From NCBI GenBank assembly GCA_963717075.1, contig CAVQVI010000034.1:1054001-1118000 (forward strand): a stretch of 64,000 bases of DNA. The letters are read 5' to 3'. Source of the stretch: JBGOTP01 sp963717075. GTDB lineage: Bacteria > Acidobacteriota > Vicinamibacteria > Vicinamibacterales > CAVVIG01. The position numbers and the translations under genes are program-made. Shown one piece after another: positions 17,261-24,002 of this stretch (the first letter of the stretch is position 1; each line of letters begins with the position of its first letter). A model generated the notes under the pieces. The model searched no databases and was not told the DNA's origin. It worked only from the letters and a program-made list of their open reading frames with translations.

Positions 17261-17783
17261 CTAGCGAGGCTCCGCCTGAGACCGTCGAGGCTCCGCCCCG
17301 CTAGACGAACATTTATTACAGCCCCGCTGCGCGGGGTCGTCTTGACCCCAAAACTTGACTCATGCGGTGCAAGTTTCAGAGGTCAAGACTCTAGCGAGGC
17401 TCCGCCTGAGACCGTCGAGGCTCCGCCCCGCTAGACGAACATTTATTACAGCCCCGCTGCGCGGGGTCGTCTTGACCCCAAAACTTGACTCATGCGGTGC
17501 AAGTTTCAGAGGTCAAGACTCTAGCGAGGCTCCGCGTGAGACCGTCGAGGCTCCGCACCGCTAGACGAACATTTATTACAGCCCCGCTGCGCGGGGTCGT
17601 CTTGACCCCAAACTTGACTCATGCGGTGCAAGTTTCAGAGGTCAAGACTGTAGCGGGGCTCCGCCTGAGACCGTCGAGGCTCCGCCCCGCTAGACGAACA
17701 TTTATTCCAGCCCCGCTGCGCGGGGTCGTCTTGACCACAAAACTTGACTCATGCGGTGCAAGTTTCAGAGGTCAAGACTCTAG
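17261..17783 (+). repeat. four tandem 130-bp repeat units bounded by CTAG
   Basis: Units start at 17261, 17391, 17521 and 17650, and the last ends at 17783. Three are 130 bp and one is 129 (one A lost). Each begins CTAGCGAGGCTCCGCC and ends GAGGTCAAGACT before the next CTAG (GTAG at 17650). Inside are a direct repeat of GAGGCTCCGCC and a hairpin CCCCGC-TGC-GCGGGG. Two further pairings are GTCTTGACC with GGTCAAGAC and AAACTTG with CAAGTTT, so each unit could fold into stacked hairpins. Further copies lie at 29385-29648 (two) and 38532-38665 (one, inverted). Because 130 is not a multiple of three, the open frames across the array are fortuitous. Confidence 0.95.
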
Positions 17784-17929
17784 GGCCGGGCGGGCGGGAC
17801 TGGCGGGGTGGGTGAGTCAGGGAGGAGGGTGAAGAGACGGGACGGGCCAGGCAGGGCGGCAAGGTGAGCGAGTGCCGGATTGGCTCAGGCAGGAACAGGG
17901 TTGACCCGGGACGCGTGAAGGGAGTACTT
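17783..17929 (+). other. G-rich intergenic stretch with G-quadruplex motif
   Basis: Directly after the repeat array, 17783-17798 contains four GGG runs separated by 2, 1 and 1 bases, a canonical G-quadruplex pattern. More G runs follow to about 17850. A TTGACC at 17901 with TACTTA at 17925 (18-base spacing) could be a promoter, but it would start transcription inside the leader ORF. No protein gene is seen in this stretch. Confidence 0.45.
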
Positions 17930-17977
17930 ATGAACCACTGTGTTGACTGGCGGATGCGGCTGTTGTCGCTGCTGTAG
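17930..17977 (+). CDS. candidate leader peptide upstream of cysG
   Basis: A 15-codon ORF, MNHCVDWRMRLLSLL, with ATG at 17930 preceded by GAAGGGAG at a spacing of about six bases, the strongest ribosome binding site in this region. It lies about 100 bases before an intrinsic terminator that itself stops just short of the cysG start. Short leader ORF, then terminator, then biosynthetic gene is the layout of ribosome-mediated attenuation. The downstream pathway (siroheme, sulfite/nitrite reduction) supplies sulfide for cysteine, and the peptide holds one Cys codon. I do not recognise the peptide from a described leader family. That it is translated is inference. Confidence 0.5.
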   Translation: MNHCVDWRMRLLSLL

Positions 17978-18080
17978 TTGCTATCGCGCGGCGTGTCAGC
18001 ATGCCGAGCGCCCTCGCGCCAGCCGTTCAGGTCTCGACTAGATCGGTATCATCTGTTCACCGATTCAGGTTCCTGAAACC

Positions 18081-18116
18081 AAGGCCCGGGAGGCTCGAGC
18101 TCTCCGGGCCTTTTTT
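18081..18116 (+). terminator. intrinsic terminator just before cysG (possible attenuator)
   Basis: AAGGCCCGG (18081-18089) pairs with CCGGGCCTT (18104-18112) around a GC-rich loop that can extend the stem. A run of six T follows (18111-18116). The cysG ATG is at 18121, so the terminator occupies the place where a ribosome binding site would be expected. No terminated gene lies between the leader ORF and this hairpin, which argues for a regulatory rather than a simple end-of-gene role. Confidence 0.75.
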
Positions 18117-18120
18117 GCTT

Positions 18121-19602
18121 ATGGCTGATCTCTTACCACTGTTTGTCAACCTTCACGGCCGACGGGTCCTGCTCGTTGGCGCCGGTCGGGTCGCGGCTTC
18201 CAAATTGACGCCGCTGCTGGCCGCGGGAGCAGACGTGTTGGTCGTCGCGCCTGAGGTGCATCCGGAAATCGAAGCCGCCGGCGTCACGATTGAGCGCCGT
18301 GGCTTCAAGGCGTCGGACCTTCGTGATGCGTGGCTCGTTGTGGCCGCGGCCACGCCGGCCGTCAACCGCGTGGTCGCTGAAGCCGCCGAATCCGAGCGCG
18401 TGTTCGTCAATGCGGTCGACGACCCCGCCAACGCGTCTGCGTTTCTGAGCGGCGTCGTCCGCCGCGACGGCGTGACAATCGGCATTTCGACCAACGGTGA
18501 TGCGCCCGGTCTGACGTCGCTCGTGCGGGCGGCGCTCGACGACCTCCTCCCGCGCGAGTTGGGCGAGTGGATGGCGGAAGCGCGGCGTCAGAGAACGGTC
18601 TGGAAGCGCGACGGCGTGCCGATGGAAGAACGGCGTCCGCGACTCCTCGAGGCGTTGAACAGACTGTACAGCGCGACAAATACCGCAGCACTCGCAGAGC
18701 GCGCAGAGAACGTTTCGCGACAGCCTACGAAAGGCGATTCTGCGTTCTCTGCGAGCTCCGCGGTGGATTCCGGGCACGCGACTCTTCGGCGCGGTGAGCG
18801 CGGGCGTGGGCATGTGTCTCTCGTAGGCGCCGGACCCGGCGATCCGGGGCTCCTGACGCGCACGGCCGTGGTGAGGCTGCGCGCCGCCGATCTCGTGCTG
18901 TACGACGCGCTGATCGATGAGCGCATCCTGCGGCTCGCGCGGAAGGCTCAGCGCTTCTTCGTCGGCAAACGCGCAGGCCGCCAGGCGCTGACGCAAGCGG
19001 CCATTCACGCCGTCATGATTCGTGCGGCTCGGCGTGGCCGCCGCGTGGTGCGGCTCAAAGGCGGGGACCCGTTCGTGTTTGGTCGCGGCGGTGAAGAGGC
19101 CAGTGCGTTGAAGGAGGCGGGTGTGCCGTTCGACGTCGTGCCCGGCATCACGAGCGCCGTGGCCGGCCCGGCTCTGGCCGGCATTCCGGTGACGCATCGC
19201 GGCATCGCATCGGCGTTCATGGTGGTCAGCGGTCATGACGAGCGCGCATTTGCGGAGTCGATTGGCGCGGTCAGGCCGAATGGTGTTACGGTCGTTGTGC
19301 TCATGGGCATGGCGCGGCGCGCCGCGCTCGCCTCGCTGTTGATCGACTCCGGCTGGGCGTGTCGCACGCCGGCGGCGCTCGTGGCCGCGGCGTCGATGCC
19401 GGAGCAGGAAGTGTGGCGCGGTTCCCTCGGTGAACTCGCCGCCGGGCAGGCGCGCCTGACGGGCGATGGTCCGGCGTTGTTTGTCGTCGGCGAGGTCGCC
19501 CGACTGGGGCTGGCGTCCGCCGACGAAGTGCGTGGAGAAGGGGAGAAGAAGAAGGAAGAGGCCACCCGGGTCCTGGCACGATCCACCGCGCGTTTGAGTT
19601 GA
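18121..19602 (+). CDS. cysG: siroheme synthase (precorrin-2 dehydrogenase/ferrochelatase + uroporphyrinogen-III methyltransferase)
   Basis: A 493-residue fusion that makes siroheme from uroporphyrinogen III. Residues 1-200 are the NAD-dependent dehydrogenase/ferrochelatase half (MADLLPLFVNLHGRRVLLVG AGRVA, then NAVDDPANASAFLSGVV). Residues about 240-480 are the SUMT half (VSLVGAGPGDPGLLTRTAVV, VRLKGGDPFVFGRGGEE, GITSAVAGPALAGIPVTHRG). The linker (about 190-235) includes AERAENVSRQPTKGDSAFSA, the translation of a dispersed cagagaacg-type repeat. The ATG at 18121 lies four bases after the terminator T-run, with no Shine-Dalgarno sequence. The product serves the siroheme reductase encoded next, 43 bases downstream. 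Confidence 0.93.
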   Translation: MADLLPLFVNLHGRRVLLVGAGRVAASKLTPLLAAGADVLVVAPEVHPEIEAAGVTIERRGFKASDLRDAWLVVAAATPAVNRVVAEAAESERVFVNAVDDPANASAFLSGVVRRDGVTIGISTNGDAPGLTSLVRAALDDLLPRELGEWMAEARRQRTVWKRDGVPMEERRPRLLEALNRLYSATNTAALAERAENVSRQPTKGDSAFSASSAVDSGHATLRRGERGRGHVSLVGAGPGDPGLLTRTAVVRLRAADLVLYDALIDERILRLARKAQRFFVGKRAGRQALTQAAIHAVMIRAARRGRRVVRLKGGDPFVFGRGGEEASALKEAGVPFDVVPGITSAVAGPALAGIPVTHRGIASAFMVVSGHDERAFAESIGAVRPNGVTVVVLMGMARRAALASLLIDSGWACRTPAALVAAASMPEQEVWRGSLGELAAGQARLTGDGPALFVVGEVARLGLASADEVRGEGEKKKEEATRVLARSTARLS

Positions 19603-19644
19603 GTTGTGGGCCGGGTCCGCGACCCGGATCACGCTGAGGTCAAT

Positions 19645-21481
19645 ATGTCAGTCACCGATCATCCGAGTACACACGGCCGCACGCGCCTGTCGTTTGCCAG
19701 CGTGGCCGACATCGACGAGTTCGTCGCCACCCTGGAGCGCTACGAACGTGGAGAAATGACCGCGGACCAGTGGCGGGCCTTTCGTCTCGTGCGTGGCACG
19801 TACGGCCAGCGGCAGACGACGGATTCGCAGATGCTCCGCGTGAAAGTGCCCCAAGGTCTGCTCACAAGCGATCAGCTCTTCGCGCTGGCCGAGGTCGGCG
19901 AGAAGTACTCGCGGCGGTTCGGTCATATCACGACGCGCCAGAACATCCAGTTCCACTTCGTGAAACTGCACGACGCCGAGCCGGCGATGCGGCTGCTGGC
20001 TGCGGCCGGTGTGACGACGAGGGAAGCGTGCGGCAACTCGGTGAGAAACATTACGGCGTGCGCGCTTGCCGGTGTGTCAGCGACCGAGCAGTTCGATGTC
20101 ACCCCGTACGCCGAAGGCATGACTCGCTATCTCCTCCGTCATCCGCTCAGCTCTACGCTGCCGCGGAAATTCAAAATCGCGTTCGAAGGGTGCGCGGCCG
20201 ACCACATTGCCACTGCGATCAACGACCTGGGCTTCCGCGCGCACCTGACGCACGATGGCACCAGCGGCGTTTCGCGTGACGGCTGGCGGCGGCACGGCGA
20301 TCCTGTGCAAGTCGGCGGGTCTGATTCACGAGTCGTTACCTGCCTCCGAGATCCTGCGATGCGTAGAGGCCATCCTGCGCGTGTTCAAGGCGAAGGGGGA
20401 CTATCAGCACAAGCAGCGCAATCGCATGAAATTCATGATCAAGGAGCTTGGCTGGGATCGCTGGGTCGAGGAGTACAGGGAGCAGTTTGCGCTCTGCAGC
20501 GGCGAAGGTGCGATCCCGCTGCTCGAGATCGATCCGCCTGTTGCAGAGCCGCAGCCCGCCTGGACGCGAATCGGCGCGCCCTCGCCGGGCCTGATTGCGT
20601 CCCGCGTGTCGGGCGCGCCGCCCAGCGGCCCCGGCATCACGCCCACAATCGCGCCGGTCGTTCACGTCGGCGATGAAGCCTATCTCCGGTGGCGCACCAC
20701 GAACGTTCAACCGCAGAAGCAGTTCGGCTACGTGATCGCGACCGCCACTGTGCCGCTGGGGGATTTCACCAGCGAGCAGATGCGCGTGGTCGCCGAGCTC
20801 TCGCGCGCCTACAGCGACGGCACCGTTCGTGTGACGATGGACCAGAACCTGTTGTTCCGGTGGGTGAAGATCAGCGACATCAGAGAGCTGTACGCGAGGC
20901 TCGCGGCCGCGGGGCTTGGCCTCGCCGAGGCGTCGACAATCGCCGACATCGCGAGCTGCCCGGGCGCGGAGTCGTGCCGGCTGGCGGTGACACAGTCGCG
21001 CGGCCTCGGGCGACTGCTCGAGGAGCACGTGCGGGCGCGCCCCGATCTCATTGCCGCGGCCGACGGCGCCCGCATCAAGATCAGCGGGTGCCCGAACGGC
21101 TGCGGTCAGCATCACATCGCGACGATTGGGTTCCAGGGCAGCGTTCGCCGGGTTGGAGCGAAGGCGGTGCCGCAGTATTTCGTGATGGTTGGCGGCGGTG
21201 CCACCGCTCAGGGCGCTAGCTTCGCCCGACTGGCCGCGAAGGTGCCGGCGCGCCGGATGCCCGAAGTGGTCGAGCGGCTGATTGCCATGTACACCCGCAA
21301 ACGGAACGACGGTGAGTCGGCGCCGGACTTTTTTGCGAGGGTTGACCTCGCCGACGTCGCCATTGAGTTGCGCGATCTGCAGAAGCTCACCGAGGCAGAT
21401 GTTCAACCGCTCGACTTCGTGGACCTGGCTGAAACGGCCGAATTCGCGCCGGAAGTCATGGAGGGCGAGTGCTCAGCGTAA
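19645..21481 (+). CDS. siroheme-dependent sulfite/nitrite reductase, interrupted by one frameshift
   Basis: About 611 residues if repaired. It has two ferredoxin-like half domains and two siroheme/4Fe-4S domains of the NirA/Sir family. The N-terminal part has RFGHITTRQNIQFHFV and ACGNSVRNITAC; the C-terminal part has CPGAESCRLAVTQSRG and KISGCPNGCGQHHIATIGF, supplying the four cluster cysteines. The frame breaks at about 20265-20270. Deleting one G in ggcgttt restores DGTSGFRVTAGGGTAIL, so this is a +1 insertion. Unrepaired, the first frame runs to 20676 and the second opens at 20255. It follows cysG and uses its product; ATG 19645 has GAGGT upstream. Whether the substrate is sulfite or nitrite is not settled by the sequence. 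Confidence 0.85.
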
Positions 21482-21623
21482 GGGAATCGTGCAGCTCCTG
21501 GCGTTCGATGTTCGCCGTTGGTGATCCGCGCCCTGCGTCCGGCTGGGAGCGCCAACAGCGGAGAACGGTCAGCATGCATGCTGTCGTGTGTATCCATGAA
21601 TGTGGATAAGCTGATGTCAGTTA

Positions 21624-21653
21624 TTGCACAGCGTTTTGAGGCTTTGGTATAGT
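21624..21653 (+). promoter_or_regulatory. candidate sigma-70-type promoter for hom-thrC
   Basis: TTGCAC (21624-21629) and TATAGT (21648-21653), spaced 18 bases. The predicted start of transcription (about 21660) falls at or just before the GTG at 21663, which would make the hom message leaderless or nearly so. Confidence 0.5.
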
Positions 21654-21662
21654 CCGTGGGTA

Positions 21663-22745
21663 GTGGGTCTCAACTCGTTTCAGACATCGGGTAACAGTCC
21701 GGGCGCGCCGAGTGGCCGCGTCGGCCTCCTTGGTTTTGGTTCGCTCGGTCTGGCGATCGCGCGGCGGCTCACCGGCCCCGATACTCCCCCCACCCTCCAG
21801 CTCACGCACATCTGCGACCGTCGCGCTCGCGAGAAACAGGCCCGGCAAGCTGAAGCCCTCGCCAGTCTTGCCTGGACCGATCGGTTCGACGACCTGCTGA
21901 CGAGCGACGTGGACATCATCGTGGAGGCAGTGTCAAGGTCAGAGCCGGCGTCCGACTACGTACGGGCGGCCCTGCTGGCGGGCAAGTCTGTCGTCACGGC
22001 AAACAAGTTAGTGGTTGCGCATCATGGTTCCGCGCTGCTCACCCTGGCGGAGCGGCAGGGACGCCAGGTGCGGTTCGAGGCCGCCCTCGGAGGCGCCATG
22101 CCGCTCGTGCGCACGTTGGCCGACGGCCTCGCGGGGGACCGTGTCCTCAGCGTCGACGCAATTCTGAGCGGCACGAGCAACGCCGTCCTCTCCCGCATGG
22201 ATGAATTCGACTGCTCGATCGACGAAGCGATTGCCGACGCCTGCGCGCGCGGCTATGCGGACGCCGACCCGACGGCCGACCTCGAGGGCGCCGACGCGGC
22301 GGCGAAGCTGGTGATGGTGTGTGCGCTGGCGTTTGGCCTGCGTATTCTGCCAGAGCAGGTCGAGACGCGGACGACCGCGCGGATTCGGCCGGAGGACTTC
22401 CGCACCGCACGGCTGAGACAGGGCACGATCCGTCAGCTGGCTCACGCGGAGTACGACCGCGATCGATCCGCCCTGTCTGTCTGGGTGGCCCCGATGTTCG
22501 TCTCGCGGTCGTCGCTGTTTGCCCATGTCACTGGACCGCAGAACGCCGCGGTCATCGTCGGCGCGCATGCCGGCGAGATCACCGTCACCGGTGCCGGCGC
22601 GGGGGGCGACGCCGTGGCGACTGCAGTCGTCGGCGATCTGGTGGCGATTGCGCGCGATCGCGCCGCCATCGTGCCGGCGCCGCTGCTGACCGCACCGAAA
22701 CAGATCACAGGTCTGTCCGATCACAAACTCGCGGAGGCTGTGTGA
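21663..22745 (+). CDS. hom: homoserine dehydrogenase
   Basis: A 360-residue NAD(P)-dependent enzyme that reduces aspartate semialdehyde to homoserine on the way to threonine and methionine. The Rossmann motif is VGLLGFGSLGLAIARRL near residue 20. VVTANKLVVAHHG (about 115), FEAALGGAMPLVRTLADGL and ILSGTSNAVLSRM carry the catalytic Lys/Glu region, with GYADADPTADLEGADAAAKL following. The C-terminus has GAGAGGDAVATAVVGDL but no clear ACT domain, so feedback control by threonine may be absent. The GTG at 21663 fits the promoter position; the stop overlaps thrC in a GTGA junction, so translation is coupled. Confidence 0.93.
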   Translation: MGLNSFQTSGNSPGAPSGRVGLLGFGSLGLAIARRLTGPDTPPTLQLTHICDRRAREKQARQAEALASLAWTDRFDDLLTSDVDIIVEAVSRSEPASDYVRAALLAGKSVVTANKLVVAHHGSALLTLAERQGRQVRFEAALGGAMPLVRTLADGLAGDRVLSVDAILSGTSNAVLSRMDEFDCSIDEAIADACARGYADADPTADLEGADAAAKLVMVCALAFGLRILPEQVETRTTARIRPEDFRTARLRQGTIRQLAHAEYDRDRSALSVWVAPMFVSRSSLFAHVTGPQNAAVIVGAHAGEITVTGAGAGGDAVATAVVGDLVAIARDRAAIVPAPLLTAPKQITGLSDHKLAEAV

Positions 22746-23977
22746 GCGCTCTCATCGGACTTCAGTGCCATCTTTGCAAGGCGATGTTCGCGGCCGAGGC
22801 CGTGTACGTGTGCGACCGGTGCCTCGGTCCGCTCGAACCGCTCTACGACTACGGGTCGATCAGGCTCACGCGCGACATGATCGCGAGCCGCGCCGAGAAC
22901 ATCTGGCGCTACCGAGAGCTGCTGCCGATTACCGGTGAGCCGCGCACGGGCTTCCACACTGGATTTACGCCCCTCGTGCGGTGCCATCGGTTGGCGGATC
23001 GCCTCGGCGTCGGCGAACTCTACATCAAGGACGACTCGGTCAACCATCCGACGCTATCGTACAAGGACCGCGTCGTGTCGGTCGCCGCCACGCGTGCGGT
23101 CGAACTTGGTCTCGACGTGCTCGCCTGCGCGTCCACGGGCAACCTCGCGAACAGCGTGTCGGCGCACGCGGCACGGTTGGGCATGGAATGCTGCGTCTTC
23201 ATTCCCGACAACCTCGAGGCTGGCAAGGTGCTGGGGTCCGCGATTTTCGGCCCGACCATTCTCGCGATCGCCGGCAATTACGATGATGTGAACCGCCTGT
23301 GTACGCAGGTGGCCGATCGGCTCGGTTGGGGATTCGTGAACATCAATCTGCGCTCGTACTATGCCGAAGGCGCGAAGACCCTCGGATTCGAGATAGCCGA
23401 GCAGCTGGGCTGGCGTTTCCCGACGCATCTCGTGTCGCCTGTGGCCGGCGGTACCCTGCTGCCGCGTATTGCGCGCGGGCTCAGGGAACTGCGCGCAGTC
23501 GGTCTCGTAGAAGGGGAGTTGCCTCACATCCACGCCGCGCAGGCGGCCGGGTGTGCTCCCGTCGTGAACGCGTTGCTGAGCGGGGCCGACGAGCTCGAGC
23601 TGGTGCGACCGAATACGATCGCCAAGTCGATTGCGATTGGCAATCCCGCCGACGGCTTGCAGGTGCTACAGACCGTGCGCGACACCGGCGGGGCCGGCAC
23701 GGCGGTGTCGGATGAACAGATCATTGCGGCAATCCGACTGCTCGCGGAAACAGAAGGCATCTTCACAGAACCAGCCGGGGGCACGACGCTGGCGGGGACC
23801 ATCGATCTGATTCAGCGCGGCGTCATTGGTCCGAACGAATCGGTCGTCGTGTGCGTCACCGGAAACGGCTACAAGACGGCTGAGGTGATGGACGGGCAGC
23901 TTCAGCCGCCGGTTCGCCTCAGTCGCGCGTTCAAGGAATTTGAGGCTTGGTGGGAATCTCGTCAGGCGATTGCCTGA
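22742..23977 (+). CDS. thrC: threonine synthase
   Basis: A 411-residue PLP enzyme converting O-phosphohomoserine to threonine. The N-terminus holds a CHLCK..CDRC pair (residues about 8-25), as in threonine synthases with a zinc-ribbon-like start. The PLP lysine is in SYKDRVVSVAATRA (about 105), and the phosphate loop is ASTGNLANSVSAHAARLGM. The C-terminal segment GGTTLAGTIDLIQRG.. ..CVTGNGYKT closes the PLP site. GTG start at 22742 overlaps hom by four bases. A TonB-receptor gene converges from the right 25 bases away. Confidence 0.93.
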   Translation: MSALIGLQCHLCKAMFAAEAVYVCDRCLGPLEPLYDYGSIRLTRDMIASRAENIWRYRELLPITGEPRTGFHTGFTPLVRCHRLADRLGVGELYIKDDSVNHPTLSYKDRVVSVAATRAVELGLDVLACASTGNLANSVSAHAARLGMECCVFIPDNLEAGKVLGSAIFGPTILAIAGNYDDVNRLCTQVADRLGWGFVNINLRSYYAEGAKTLGFEIAEQLGWRFPTHLVSPVAGGTLLPRIARGLRELRAVGLVEGELPHIHAAQAAGCAPVVNALLSGADELELVRPNTIAKSIAIGNPADGLQVLQTVRDTGGAGTAVSDEQIIAAIRLLAETEGIFTEPAGGTTLAGTIDLIQRGVIGPNESVVVCVTGNGYKTAEVMDGQLQPPVRLSRAFKEFEAWWESRQAIA

Positions 23978-24002
23978 GTTGACGTGGTGCGGCAGCGTGC
24001 TT

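Noticed and set aside
16005..17264. Plus-strand open frame of 419 codons opposite the M1 peptidase
   Set aside because: Antisense to the GAMEN and HExxH region; composition is typical of a shadow frame and no domain is seen.
17261..17783. CRISPR array
   Set aside because: The 130-bp units adjoin without variable spacers and no cas gene is nearby; this is a tandem repeat.
17207..17832. Proteins encoded by the repeat array (frames reading LRLRPSRLRPARRTFI)
   Set aside because: The unit is 130 bp, so it reads in all three frames in turn; the frames are open by chance and recur at 29352-29751.
17978..18080. A known riboswitch before cysG
   Set aside because: I could not match cobalamin, SAM or other described aptamer cores by eye; only the leader ORF and terminator are supportable.
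18133..19632. Minus-strand open frame of 499 codons opposite cysG
   Set aside because: Mirror of a well-recognised fusion enzyme; no start context or protein features.
20255..20676. Programmed frameshift in the sulfite/nitrite reductase
   Set aside because: There is no slippery heptamer or stimulatory structure, and five other genes show similar one-base indels; sequencing error or mutation is simpler.
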